Notes: a model not told the origin generated them from the letters alone. Shown: positions 38,792-49,999, counted from the first letter of the stretch. The stretch is DNA of 64,000 bases from Daucus carota subsp. sativus (GCF_001625215.2 NC_030386.2:21174545-21238544), one strand, 5' to 3'. Translations and numbers: made by a program.

Positions 38792-40214
38792 CTAGCTTAT
38801 AACCCGTGCAATGCACGGGCGGTTAACATATTTGTTATTTTATTATATATATTTTAAAGTTACCTAATTTTATTGTAAAAATAAAATTATGATAGAATAA
38901 CATGGTTTAATAAATTTTTTACTTAACAGTTGGATAAATTCTTCATAGTTAAGTCCGTCAAATGGCTAATTGAAAATTAGGTCGAACATATATATTTTAA
39001 TGAGAATGTTAAAATATTTTTTTTTACATGTTATAATTTAAGGTGGCCTATAAACTCAGATATAAACTAACCAATCAACCTTTGATATTTCGTTATTAAT
39101 AATTAATAATATGGTATAAAACATACGCATGAAACCAAATACCTCCCCATCATACTAACCTAAATTTAATGTTTTGGTTTAATTGATAATAAAAAATATA
39201 CTATAACATGTTATTAATTCAAGAGCTCCGTGGGTCGAATACCAAACGATTCACCAAACTCAACTAACTGACCAACCAAGTGAATTTTTATTTTTGGCTT
39301 TAATAGTGTAATAATATATAGTATATGACAGATTTGTAATATTTCTTTTAATATGAGATCATTAGAGTATTTAAAAATAATGTTATTAATGTATTTTGGT
39401 TGAATTATATCACATGTTATTTATTAATAATTATATTTAATGATATTATATTTTTATATATATGGCGCCCGTGTTAATTGTAAAAACTCGGTTTTTTTAG
39501 TTAGAAAATCTAAAAAAGATAAAGCGTTTTGATTAAAAAGACAATTACTATGTTGCTCGATATTATTTTAGAAGATTGAGTTTTTTTTATCTAAAAAATA
39601 TATAAAAGATAATATATTTTAGTTAAAAAGAATAATTGGTTATATATATAGATAGGCCCGTACTTCGGCCCAAGTACCGACCGTCCGACCAATATAATAA
39701 TACTCTCTCTATTTTTAATTATTTGACTTTTAGACTTTTGGCACACATCTTTACGTATAAATATGTCGCCCATGTCCGTATTAATTGTAAAAGATTAATT
39801 TTTTAGTTGGAAAATTTATAAAAAGATAATATATTTTAGTTAAAAAAGTAATTACCATGTTTATCAATGTTATTTTAGAAGATTGAGTTTTTTAGTCAAA
39901 AATATAAAAAAGTAATATATTTCAATTAAAAGAATAATTGGTTATATAGATAGACCCAGAATAATTGGTTATATAGATAGGCCCGTATTTTGACCCAAGT
40001 ACTGACCTACCAAACTTTTAATGTTTCAGTTTTAAAAGGATTATTATAAATTGGTTATATAGATAGGCCCGTACTTTGACCCAAATTAAAAAGAATAATT
40101 ATTTATATAAATAGGCCCAGAATAATTGGTTATATAGATAGGCCCGTATTTTGGCCCAAGTACCGACCGACCGACCAAACTTTTAATGTTTCGGTTTTAA
40201 TAGTATAGTATAGA
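38792..40214 (-). mobile_element. Non-autonomous Helitron with both ends
   Basis: On the minus strand the element starts with A|TCTATACTATACTATTAAAA at 40214 and ends with the hairpin CCCGTGC-ATT-GCACGGG, seven bases, then CTAG|T at 38792. TC start, 3' hairpin about 11 bases before CTRR, and insertion between A and T are the three Helitron marks. The 1423 bp contain no Rep/helicase frame. The 5' third holds imperfect tandem copies of a ~70-bp unit with GGTTATATAGATAGGCCCGT at 39640-40170. Confidence 0.85.
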
Positions 40215-40769
40215 TTTGAATATTTTGTTATAGCAATTAAATATGAAATTTTATAAGAGATACAAATATATCCATGTTAAATAAGGCTGTAATTGGAGTC
40301 GAGCGAGCCGAATTTCGAAGCGTGTGTAATCCAAATTGAGATTAATTGAGCCAGGCGAGTAGGCTCTTTTAATTTAATCGAGTCAGAACCTCTTCCCCAA
40401 TTTTACTTGTTTAGTTTTACTAGTCGAGTCAAGCAGGCTTGTTTAGTTAAATGAGCTAGTTTTAACAATTCGGTCGAGCCAGCTCATTTAATTTTACACT
40501 TAATGAAACCAAAAGCCTGAACTCGGCTCGTTTAATTTCATGATTAGAAGATCAATCTTTGAACATTAGCTCAACTTCCTACTTACTACTCTTTCATTGA
40601 TACTTAAAACACAAATAAAAACATCATACAATACAACCATTAAAAAACTAATACCTAGCATACCAAATAAATTGTCCCAGCAAATATTAATATACAAAAA
40701 TAGGAGATTAAAATATCCAGAATCTATTTCTGAAACTGTCAATTACTTGAACATGTCAAACTTACTCAA
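40215..40769. other. Intergenic spacer
   Basis: Contains degenerate repeats of the GAGC-rich word type (TCGAGTC, GAGCCAG) at 40300-40530; no gene. Confidence 0.4.
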
Positions 40770-41391
40770 ACTGAAGATATGTGTTAGTTTTTCAACTGCA
40801 AAAGTCAGTTTGCCAATTTTCTTGTTTAATTTTTTCATCCTCTTCTCTAGCTTTGACTTTTTTCTTGGTTTCTTTTTTTTTTTTTCCATTTGTACTCCGA
40901 AGCTTCAAATGCACTTGTGCTTGATGTTTGCAACGATTGTTCCTCGTTGTCTCTGCAAATATAGTAAAAGAGTGGAAATCATATTTGTTTAGAATATAAT
41001 AATGCTAACAGTACAAAGTAGTTGATGATCTTACATAATCCTGATTGTTTTTATGTTCCGAGTCAGTGGCGGCGGTGTCGGCCATTTGAGGCTGTTATTA
41101 ATTGAGAACGCAAAATCGATTATAAGTGAATAAATGAGTAATTATAAGGTTGTAGTCTTGTAGATGATCTTACGTTGCGAGCATTCGTTTTTTGTTTGTT
41201 TACGTCGCCTTCTCCCTCTTTTCCCTGCAATTACCCCAACTGATTAAATCGAGGATGTTGAGTAAAACATTAACAAAAGAAATGAAAAGAAGAAGCTGAT
41301 CTTACATGGGCATCATCCTCTCTGTGTTTCTGTTTTCGTCCTCCATTCTCTTTTCTTTGCCTCTCGAACCCTAATTAGCCAGATGTTTGCT
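40770..41391 (-). pseudogene. Possible small multi-exon gene fragment
   Basis: Three short stretches have good splice sites and stay open in one common phase: up to 41306 (RKQKHREDDAH), 41224-41174 (GKEGEGDVNKQKTNARN), 41091-41035 (PQMADTAATDSEHKNNQDY). All three donors read GTAAGATCA. A fourth stretch (40969-40770) encodes a coiled-coil-like KLEKRMKKLNKKIGKLTFAV, but its frame is broken at a 13-A run and does not join the third exon cleanly. No ATG is found in the common frame. I do not recognise the protein. It could be a decayed gene, a captured fragment, or coincidence. Confidence 0.25.
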
Positions 41392-42054
41392 TTGCTTTAT
41401 TGAGAACTCTTTTGTTCTGTTTTGCTTTGGGATTTTGAATAAAAATTTGGGCCGAAGTACTATCTACTGGGCCGCTGCGCTTTTAAAAAAAATTTCGAAA
41501 AGACTTTTGGGAATCACATTTTTTTAACAATGTTGTTTAATACAAACCCAAATAATTTCGTTCACTCAACTTCATGAAATTTTCTGATTAATTTTGAAGT
41601 GATTAATTAAACGGATATAAAAACTTTTTTAAACTCAAACTCGTATATGAACTCGAATCGCGTCAGCTCTTATTGAAAGATTTCAAAATCGAATTGCTCA
41701 TGAGCAGTCCGACTCGAATTACAGCATGATGGAAAGTTGCAACTTACGCTGCTACCAACCCGATGATTAAAGGTTTATCATATTGACCTATGTCGTGGTT
41801 TCGACTTTTACTCATTTCGAGATTATATACTCAATTGTAAGGATATAAGTGATATCAGTGAAAAACTAAAAAAAATGAAAACACTTTACATATCTTTTAC
41901 AGAATTAAGTGAATCAAACACCTTTGCAATTAGACAAGATGATGAATATAGGAGCTCACATTCTTAAAACATAATGATAATTGATCAAATTTTAGAAAAC
42001 CAATTATTCACGTGCAAAGTTAAACTAGCATCAACCAAATTTAATAACAAATCA
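41392..42054. other. Intergenic spacer
   Basis: AT-rich; the right end probably includes the 3' UTR of DUF1645 gene 4. Confidence 0.4.
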
Positions 42055-42657
42055 TCAGCATTTTATCTCAACGGCTGCCTGTCCCTTGCAAAACTCATAA
42101 ACACCCGGATCAATGTCCGAACAACCCAACAGAGTTTTCTTGTAAGGCAAAAATGTCTTCCTCTTTATCTCCTCCCCTCTCCTCCTGTTGCTTCTATAAT
42201 GCATTGCCATTTTATGACCATTTCTACCCTGCTTCCTTCTCTGCCTCTCGCCATCGTTCTTTACCAAACGTGCAGTCTCGTTTCTCTTTATACCTTGATC
42301 GTCTCTGCTACTTGCATGACCTTCAGAAACGCTTCGAAACAATAACAAATTTGTCAGCTTCCATTTCTTATTCGAACTCGGGCTCCATGACCTCGAACTT
42401 AATGAAGATTTGTCCACTGTGCTCTTTGAATCTTTAGGCTGTGAGCTGGTTCTTGAGGGCTTGTGTAATGAATCGGAATGTTTATAAAGCTTCAAGGGCT
42501 TGATCATTCCATGGTCGAAGAGCTCATCTGCGTAAACAAACAGAGGTGTCTCGTGCAGTTTTTTGTACCCGAAAGCGGAGGAGAATTCAAAATCGAAATC
42601 TCTATTATTGTGTTCACCATCTTTCGTTTTGATGTTTTCTTGGGTGAGTGTTCTCAT
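42055..42657 (-). CDS. DUF1645 family protein, subgroup A, gene 4
   Basis: Single exon, 200 residues. FDFEF at 21-25, ADELFDHGMIKPLK at 43-56, KKWKLTNLLLFRSVSEGH at 97-114, a basic C-terminal block (MHYRSNRRRGEEIKRKTFLP to about 171, then YKKTLLGC), and a tail ending in Cys. The LLLFRSxSEGH core and the ADELFDxGxI(R/K)xLK form pair it with gene 1 (11360-12235) rather than with genes 2 and 3. It lacks the Ser/Pro SAPTSP N-terminus, so it is shorter than gene 1. Plant-specific, biochemical role unknown. Confidence 0.85.
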   Translation of the reverse strand: MRTLTQENIKTKDGEHNNRDFDFEFSSAFGYKKLHETPLFVYADELFDHGMIKPLKLYKHSDSLHKPSRTSSQPKDSKSTVDKSSLSSRSWSPSSNKKWKLTNLLLFRSVSEGHASSRDDQGIKRNETARLVKNDGERQRRKQGRNGHKMAMHYRSNRRRGEEIKRKTFLPYKKTLLGCSDIDPGVYEFCKGQAAVEIKC

Positions 42658-42697
42658 GTTGGATGATAAAATAAAATGTACAAATTATGCCGATGAA

Positions 42698-42707
42698 TAT
42701 ATATATA
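42698..42707 (-). promoter_or_regulatory. Candidate TATA box of DUF1645 gene 4
   Basis: TATATATA on the minus strand, 41-50 bp upstream of the ATG. Confidence 0.5.
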
Positions 42708-43281
42708 GGTGGAGGAGGGGGAGCAGGACAACTAATAGGCCCCTTGATATATGCGAATTAAGAGTACATATCGCCATTGTATTTATATGCCTTCATTTGA
42801 CTATGGCAAATCAAGTGGAGTTGATAGGGCAATCATATAGATTAATTTAAAACTTTCTTTTAGTAAGTTGTTTGTATTTGAATTTTGAAATGTGCGATAT
42901 GTTGTTTGCGGTGTAATTGAATAGATACGTTAGAGGAAACATAAAGCTGATAGTTATGGAAACTGTTTCTAATGTGCTAAAATGCATCCAATCTTGCCTT
43001 GTCATATTTTATTGCGCTATTCAATTTGTTATCAGTACACTTTAAAACATTTTGACTAGGGGAAGGGGAGTATAAATTGAGATTTTAGTAGATTATTTTT
43101 AATTTATTAATAAAATTGTGTTTCATTTTGAATTTGTGAAATTTTATGATAAGGTGTTGCTGAGCTAAAATGCATCCAATCTTGCCTTGTAATATTTTAG
43201 TGTGCTATTCAATTTGTTGAAACATTATATTTTTCATAACATCTGATTTATAGTATTTATAATCTCACATATAAACTCATA
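42708..43281. other. Spacer with an internal direct repeat
   Basis: CTAAAATGCATCCAATCTTGCC occurs twice (split here as CTAAAATGCATC / CAATCTTGCC), near 42977 and 43166, with TTTTA(T/G)TG(C/T)GCTATTCAAT following both. No gene. Confidence 0.5.
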
Positions 43282-43459
43282 CTCCCTCCGTCCCCACATT
43301 TGTTTACATTGAGGGACGGGGGCTCGGCACGCATTCTAATGCTCTTGTATGAGCGTTAAAATTTTAAAAATAAGTTATAGAACTATGTTTTATATGAGCG
43401 TTAAAATGCGTGTCGAGCGGTGTGAAAAAACTGTAAAGAAATGAGAGGGACATAGAGAT
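43282..43459. mobile_element. Stowaway-type MITE, eroded right end
   Basis: Left CTCCCTCCGTCCCC, right GGGACATAGAGAT (a decayed complement), TA at 43280-43281 and 43460-43461. Interior matches the next two copies (GAGCGTTAAAATGCGTGTCG type words). Confidence 0.65.
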
Positions 43460-43528
43460 TATATATTTGTTATGTTATTAACGATTTATCCTCTTGAAAT
43501 TAGTAACATTAAATTGATTTAGGGATTA

Positions 43529-43763
43529 CTCCCTCCGTCCCCCTGAGTTATATACATTGGGGGACAGGGACGCGACACCGATTTTAATGCTCCCGTATAG
43601 TATAGTTCTATAACTTATTTTTAAGATTTTTCTTTTTTGAATAAAAGTTTGAATGTTATATTATTATTGAGAAAAGGAAAATTTTAAAAATAAGTTATAA
43701 GAGCATTGAAGTGCGTGTCGAGTAGTGAAAAAGAAACGTATACAATTAAATGGAAGGATGGAG
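43529..43763. mobile_element. Stowaway-type MITE
   Basis: 235 bp, CTCCCTCCGTCCCCCTGAGT at left and GGAAGGATGGAG at right, TA on both sides. Same family as 10484-10729 and 43992-44242. Confidence 0.75.
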
Positions 43764-43991
43764 TATATATTTACTAGAAAAACAAGCACTTTTTTCCCTG
43801 GATAATCGAAACGCATACTTTCGAATCTTGTCAAAGCAAAATTTTATATCATAAATTTTGCAATTTTTTGACAATTTTTCAACTGATTATCTTATACTCC
43901 TGGTGAGCTTGTCTCGAATGGTGCCCCTTTTTACAAGTGGTGGAAAAGTCTGGTCTAGTCAGTAAGGAATACAGAATTTCGCTAAATAATA

Positions 43992-44242
43992 CTCCCTTCG
44001 TCCCCCTGAGTTGTATACATTGGGGGACGGGGACGCGGCACGAACTTTAATGCTCCTGCAAAGTGTAGTTGTGCAATCTATTTTTAAAATTTTTCTTTTC
44101 TGAATTAAAGTTTGAATGTTATATTTTTATACAGAAAAAGAAAATCTCAAAAATAAGTTACGGAACTCTATTTTATAAGAGCATTGAAATGCGTGTCGAG
44201 CAGTTAAAAAGAAACGTATACAATTAAATGGGACAGAGGGAG
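43992..44242. mobile_element. Stowaway-type MITE
   Basis: 251 bp, CTCCCTTCGTCCCCCTGAGT at left and GGGACAGAGGGAG at right, TA on both sides (43990-43991, 44243-44244). Confidence 0.78.
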
Positions 44243-44485
44243 TACTTTTCAGTCCCACTCACTTTATTTAACACCTATTTTTAAGATTTTAAAAAATATG
44301 ATTTTATAACTTATATTTAACATTTTTATATAAAAATTAAAATATTATATTTTTGTTTAACAAAAATAAATAAAATTATATTTCATGAGAATTTAAATAT
44401 GTTACGAGCTTTCCGTTTTTGATGTGGAGGAGCATATTTTACTCTTTTTAATCTTACAAATGATTATGTGTTCATATTCTACGGG

Positions 44486-44626
44486 TGAGACTGAGTAGAA
44501 CCATGAGACAACCGAGGATAATTATCCAATCGTCTTGAGTCGAACCATGAGACAACAGAGGATAACTATCAATCCAATCGACCTGAGTCAAACCATGTGA
44601 CAACAGAGGATAACTATCCAATCGTC
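44486..44626. repeat. Three-copy ~50-bp direct repeat
   Basis: Units read AACCATGAGACAAC(C/A)GAGG plus ATAACTAT(C)CCAATCG, joined by TTGAGTCG/CCTGAGTC. Confidence 0.8.
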
Positions 44627-44808
44627 AGCATATTTTACTTAAATACGTTTAATACTTGTGAACATATTTTGATTTGGGCGTAACGCGTTCTCTCTTTCTC
44701 CCCTTTCTTTTCCTCCTCCTCTCCCGCCCTCCCCTTCTTCGTCGTCGTCTTTCTGTCTCTCTTCGAAGGTGGAGTTAGGTAATCATATATTGGTTAAAAG
44801 TTAAGTAA

Positions 44809-45143
44809 GATAGCATCTCCAACGGTACTCCTAAATCATTGCCTAAACAATAATATAAAATGTGGCTCCTAGTAAGTTAATACACCGGAAAACGTGAGAA
44901 CTCCAATGCTACTCTTTATATTTGGTTCCTTATTCACATTTTATATAAATGAGAGGAAAAAGTTAACTAAAAGAGAGAGAAGATTGAAGGAAAAATAATA
45001 TAATATTGAGTTAGGAGCTACTAGATGCTCTTTAAAAGAAAGGAGAGAGAGTAGGCTCCTAAATTTTTAAAGAGCATCTAGAAGCCCATTGGAGCATTAA
45101 ATTTTGATTTGCTCCTAAATTTTAGCCCCTTGGAGTTGCTCTA
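44809..45143. mobile_element. MITE with GCATCTCCAAC-type ends
   Basis: Left TAGCATCTCCAACGG, right in reverse complement TAGAGCAACTCCAAGGGG; complementary TAGGAGC/GCTCCTA words follow on both sides. Probably PIF/Harbinger-derived; TSD not clear. Confidence 0.55.
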
Positions 45144-45159
45144 TAGCATGTGTACGTAT

Positions 45160-45465
45160 GTTGTGTTTGGTTGGGGTGAATGATTCCGGAAGGAATGGAA
45201 TGAAAAATGAACTATTTTATGAACAATTTTTAAGAAATTTCATTCATTCCTCCATTCCATTCCTTACATCATGTGCTAGAGTTCACACCTTCACTTTGAG
45301 ATGGAATGCTCCATTCTCTCTCATCCTCAATTTCTTCTCAAATCTCATCATAACAATTTTGCACTTCCTCAATTTTATTCAAAATTTTCTTCCTATCACT
45401 ATTAGTTTCAAGTATTTTTACTCATTCCATTCCATTCCATTTCATTCTCCCCAACCAAACACAAC
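45160..45465. mobile_element. MITE with 17-bp perfect inverted ends
   Basis: Ends GTTGTGTTTGGTTGGGG and CCCCAACCAAACACAAC; the interior is rich in GGAATG/CATTCC. Form resembles small hAT elements; TSD not clear. The 135-codon frame at 45158-45565 is a by-product. Confidence 0.65.
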
Positions 45466-45825
45466 AGTAGTGTATATTCGAAATGTCGGGTTTGGTCTCG
45501 CTGTGCTGGCATGCGTCTCCATAACGTTGGGTCAAAATGGAAATGACATACAAATTGTATCATGATATTATTGGAACACGACCAAAGTATGATTCTTCAC
45601 ATACATGTGTTTTTAGTTTCTAATTGTTACATATACATGCAAAACTTGTGTTTTAAATCAAACAAATATTTTTGCCACAATATCTTCTGCTAATACATTT
45701 TTTTCGTTGGTCATCATCAATTAATTCTTTTAATAAATTTATGGTTATCCTGTCCGAAAATATTTTTGATCATAATATCTTTGCTGATATAAATAAACCA
45801 AACATACTCAGTATATCCTGCTTAG

Positions 45826-45945
45826 CAGGGTCTGAGGAGGATAAGATGTACGCAGACCATGCTGTACCCTTAAAAGTCTTAGAACAGGGTCTGAGGAGAG
45901 TAAGATGTACGTAGACCATGCCCCTACCCTTAAAGTAGAGAGCCC
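45826..45945 (-). mobile_element. Possible Au-like SINE fragment, duplicated
   Basis: On the minus strand CTACGTACATCTTACTCTCC then TCAGACCCTG resembles the conserved tail of plant Au SINEs (from memory). The motif occurs twice in a row, about 57 bp apart. Confidence 0.35.
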
Positions 45946-46347
45946 GTAAGTACACAATAAATAAAAGAGTGTTGATATAATAAAATATAATACCTTATCC
46001 CATGGTCTTCTTCACATGAGACTTACCTAAACAATTTTAATTGTCGCGAATGCATCTGTTAACGACTGGGCTCAACCCTTCCCTTCAAACATAACACCAT
46101 AACTCTCATAATCTCTGTAAACCACGAGACCTAGTCTCAACTACTCTAGTACGTCGTCACCAATCAGTTATGAATATGTATTAGTGCAATATAACTCGAT
46201 ACGTATCTTTACTTAAAGAGAAATAATAAATAATTTTAGCACAGCTTTTGAGTTATGAATTTCATAAACCAATAGCTACCTAAAGCTTTTAATTCTTTAT
46301 TAGTTAATAACCCGTGATAGGCACTCATGTTCTTTATTATTTTCAAA

Positions 46348-46351
<4 letters not shown>
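45946..46351. other. Intergenic spacer
   Basis: Non-coding sequence leading into the TA-flanked element chain; nothing recognised. Confidence 0.4.

Positions 46352-46437
<86 letters not shown>
46352..46437. repeat. (TA)n-(GA)n compound microsatellite
   Basis: About 21 TA then about 22 GA units; left border of chain element a. Confidence 0.95.
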
Positions 46438-46439
<2 letters not shown>

Positions 46440-47273
46440 GGGTTCTATGAAGACCCAAAAAATTGGAGTCTTTGGAGACCACAATATCCATCATTAAAAA
46501 GATATATCCATCAATGGCCAGGATTAAAAATTTATTAAAATAGTTTTTTTTTTAAATTGAAAAATTGAAGTATACGTATAATCAAAAAAGTACACCGAGA
46601 ACAATATTAATCTTTTAAGCAGCAAATGGGGGACATTGTTCTTCCCAAGAAATTGAAGGCAATAAGAAAGTTTGGCTTGAAGAACGCAAGACTTGGTTGC
46701 CATATGCAGAACATGAGTTCATGAGTTCATTGTTCTGCACATGAGTGCTAATTTAGAGGTAATTCTGTTTTTCAGGATAATCACACGTGTTCACTATATA
46801 AGCTGCTGATCATTTATTGCCATCAAATACTGACATGGATGGAAAATTACAGAAGACACACAGATAGAAGATAAAGTGCAGAACATGATAGAAGTACAAG
46901 ATAATGTGCAGAACATGAGCAATCAACGGAAGCAGTACATTTTTTATTGAGTATTCAGCAAGCGGAGAAGATGAACGATAATTGTTGAGGAACACAATGG
47001 AAACAAGATGATATACATGAAAGTGAAGAACATTGTACTTCTATTAGCGACACTTCTGAAAGCACTCGGTAGTTGTAACTGACCCTTGTGTCTCGCATAC
47101 ATACATGGCTGAAAACTAACTCACCTCTTATTTGTAAATTAAATAAAACTTAAATTTTATATTAAATGAAAAATATCTAATAGAATAGCAGCCATTGGAT
47201 CTAATTTAAATGAAGGGCTTGGATTGGGACTCCAAGGACTCCAATAATCATGGGACTCCAAATAACTTTTTTT
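46438..47273. mobile_element. TA-microsatellite-flanked TIR element a
   Basis: Bordered by (TA)n(GA)n on the left and (CT)n(TA)n on the right, a mirror arrangement. Subterminal ATTGGAGTCTTTGGAGACC on the left corresponds to ATTGGAGTCCTTGGAGTCC in reverse complement on the right. GTGCAGAACATGA repeats lie in the middle. No coding sequence. Same family as element e (50010-50748). Confidence 0.65.
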
Positions 47274-47288
47274 TCTCTCTCTCTCTCA

Positions 47289-47371
<83 letters not shown>
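47274..47371. repeat. (CT)n-(TA)n compound microsatellite
   Basis: About 20 CT units with one CA interruption, then about 29 TA; shared border of elements a and b. Confidence 0.95.
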
Positions 47372-47377
<6 letters not shown>

Positions 47378-47697
47378 CACTCCATAGCATACCCTCTTAT
47401 ATGGAGTTATACAATTTTTTTTTATTCCAAAGATCATCTAAAATTATGCAATATCTCAACATGATTCTATAACAGAATAATAATCATCCAGAATTATTCT
47501 GTTGTAGAATCAGTTTCGAAAATATACTTTTTTTAATCAAATTTCAAGTGTTAAATTACTTAAAATAGATTTATTTTATAGTATTCTATATTAGAATCAC
47601 GTTTTATATGTATTCTATAACAGAATTTATAATAAAATTGATGATTTATAGTGGCGCACTATGTAACTCCATATAAGGAGTCCCTCTCTGGAATGTT

Positions 47698-47700
<3 letters not shown>
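47372..47700. mobile_element. TA-microsatellite-flanked TIR element b
   Basis: 329 bp. The left CTTATATGGAGTTA and right TAACTCCATATAAGG arms are complementary near the ends. Interior repeats of ATTCTATAACAGAAT type. Non-coding. Confidence 0.65.

Positions 47701-47750
<50 letters not shown>
47701..47750. repeat. (AT)25 microsatellite
   Basis: Shared border of elements b and c. Confidence 0.95.
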
Positions 47751-47753
<3 letters not shown>

Positions 47754-48142
47754 CAAATGGTCAAATACAAACCAACTCTTAAATACAAACTAAAAATCAG
47801 TTTCCTTACCACTATTTATAACTACAGGTATCACTAATTTATACTGCACTAATCATTGTTTTTATACAGTATATAAACAACGGTTTTATTATTTAAAATT
47901 GAGAAAATCTACTTACCTAAACTATTGATGATTGATTATAGATGATCACTTTCAATCTTAGAAAGGTTCTTGACGGTAACAAGCCGTAAGAGAAGGTGTA
48001 TGATGATGGTAAAAAGTCGCTAGTTTTGGTAAGTTATGAAGGTGTTCATGATTATTGGTGATAGTAGTCGATGGTAACAAGTCATAGAAACGGCTGGCAA
48101 TGGTGGTAAGAGGTCCATTATTACGATTCGAGTGACGGTGAT

Positions 48143-49078
48143 CAGGGGCGGACCGCCGTTAGGGCTCCGGTGGGCTCAAGCCCGGTCCATATTCGCAATT
48201 TTCAAAATTTTACCACTATTTTTGTTCTTCAGTTTGAGATGTAGCCCCGGGCAAGTTTGAGGGAAATCAACTTCAGGGTAGTTTTGATACGCCAGAACAC
48301 AGTCTCTTATTTATATATTATGAGTAACAGTAAGTCGCGTTTGTGTGGAGCTTATATCTTCAAAAATATATTTAATAGTAGACATGTTATTAAACATTTT
48401 ATTATATTCTTTAATTTTAGTATGACTAAATTAGTAATTTTATGTTGATGTCATAATATTTTTCGTTCCATAATAACCTCCTGCAATTTATATTAATTTC
48501 TATGTTTCTTTTTATGTTTTTGAATCTTGTTTAATCAAAAAGCTAGCAAAAAAAATATTATATTCATAAAATATATAATTTAAGGAAAATGTTTTCACCT
48601 CTTAAAAATGGATTACTTTATAATATTTTTTCCTAAATTATATTATATTAATTTAATTATGAATGTAAGAAGAAATAAAATGCTTTTAAATTAATTTTAA
48701 ATTTCTCAGAAATAAATTGAACAAAAAAGTTTCATCAACTACACTACTACTTTTTTTTAATTAAATACATGTTTGTAGAAATTAAGAAGCACAACTAATT
48801 GGTTAGCCTACCGGTCGAGGATTCATCAAAATTTATCAAAAATTTTATCAATAAATCGATGAATTTTAGTTAAATCAAGCCGTGATCAGAAAATAGGTAA
48901 AAAAAAATTTTAAAATTTACTGGAAATTTTTCGATAATCAAAAATATTTAAAAGACTGAACTTAAATAGGTAAAGCAGAATTTACTGGACATGCATTTTG
49001 GTATGAACATCTATGTTCTTATGGTTACAGTAGGGAAAGATTAGCCCGGGCAGATGAAAATGTCTGGATCCGCCCCTG
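48143..49078. mobile_element. Non-autonomous hAT-type element nested in c, 8-bp TSD
   Basis: Ends CAGGGGCGGACC and GGATCCGCCCCTG, exact 8-bp repeat ACGGTGAT outside (48135-48142 and 49079-49086). 936 bp, without a long open frame. A different TIR variant from the hAT at 17219. Confidence 0.88.
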
Positions 49079-49098
49079 ACGGTGATGGTCATATACGT

Positions 49099-49101
<3 letters not shown>

Positions 49102-49161
<60 letters not shown>

Positions 49162-49187
49162 GTGTGTGTGTGTGTATATATATATAT
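49102..49187. repeat. (TA)n-(TG)n-(TA)n microsatellite inside c
   Basis: About 29 TA, then TG units to 49175, then TA again. Confidence 0.9.
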
Positions 49188-49310
49188 TTGAGAGATATGT
49201 TATATACAATAGTGATTTGTGATGTACAAGATAGTGATTACTATAGTTAAAAATAGTGATAAAAAATTAGGTTTTTTGTTTGTAGGCTAATTTGGTTTGT
49301 ATTGGAGCAG

Positions 49311-49313
<3 letters not shown>

Positions 49314-49384
<71 letters not shown>
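49314..49384. repeat. (TA)n microsatellite
   Basis: About 35 TA units; shared border of elements c and d. Confidence 0.95.
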
Positions 49385-49386
<2 letters not shown>

Positions 49387-49999
49387 TTTTATATCAAAGT
49401 GCCCACCGAACTCGTTAAAATATATCAAGGACCTACCTAATCTCCGCGACGACTCATTTAACATACTAAAATCGTTATATATATCATATATATCATGCTG
49501 TTATTTTTTTTGAATCTCTTAACAGAAAACATTAAGTCTATAACACTGTGGTAATGATGTTCCTCAGGTCCAGAGATGTAGTAATAGCAGGGTTCAACAC
49601 TGTAGTACATGTAAAAAGAGGGGTCACAGGAAGAACAAATGTCCAGGAATTGGTGTTGGTTTAAATTATCAAAATTTTAATATTTAAAATGAAGCTGAAG
49701 GTGGACAGATTGGAGGTTAGATAGGCGGAAATGAGAATACAACTCATGGTGAACATGTATTTACTGAGAATGAAGGTCAAATGGCTGAAAAATCTGGTGC
49801 AAGTAATGAGGTTATTTGTAAAAGAATTGTTGCAAGAAGGAATAAATTGGAGATTAACGTATTATGTTGAAGAGATTAAAAAAAAAATTAACAAACTGAT
49901 ATATATAATGATTTTAGTATGTAAAATGAGTCGTCGTGGAGATTGGGTAGGTACTTGATACATTTTAACGAGTTCCGTGGGCACTTTGATATAAAACCC
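49385..49999 (+). mobile_element. TA-microsatellite-flanked Mutator-like element d
   Basis: 615 bp with inverted terminal repeats of about 85 bp. Left GGTTTTATATCAAAGTGCCC and right (reverse complement) GGGTTTTATATCAAAGTGCC continue in near-perfect match through CATACTAAAATC. Between them is the remnant of a transposase end with a CCHC zinc knuckle. Long TIRs plus a zinc knuckle point to the Mutator superfamily. A 9-11 bp TSD cannot be recognised because the flanks are TA repeats. Confidence 0.75.
49571..49660 (+). pseudogene. MuDR-type transposase C-terminal zinc-knuckle fragment
   Basis: The plus-strand frame through 49601 reads QRCSNSRVQHCSTCKKRGHR then KNKCPGIG: C-x2-C-x4-H-x4-C at 49601-49642, as found after the SWIM domain of MuDR/MULE transposases. 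A stop lies upstream and the catalytic and SWIM parts are missing. A TTCCTCAG acceptor-like site precedes it. Confidence 0.65.

Larger units (their letters stand above)
47752..49313. mobile_element. TA-microsatellite-flanked TIR element c
   Basis: Left end GGCAAATGGTCAAATACAAA, right end in reverse complement GTCCTGCTCCAATACAAACC; further in, CCACTATTTATAACTA on the left matches TCACTATTTTTAACTA on the right. A 936-bp hAT element (48143-49078) and a second (TA)n tract (49102-49159) lie inside, so the original was much shorter. Non-coding. Confidence 0.6.
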
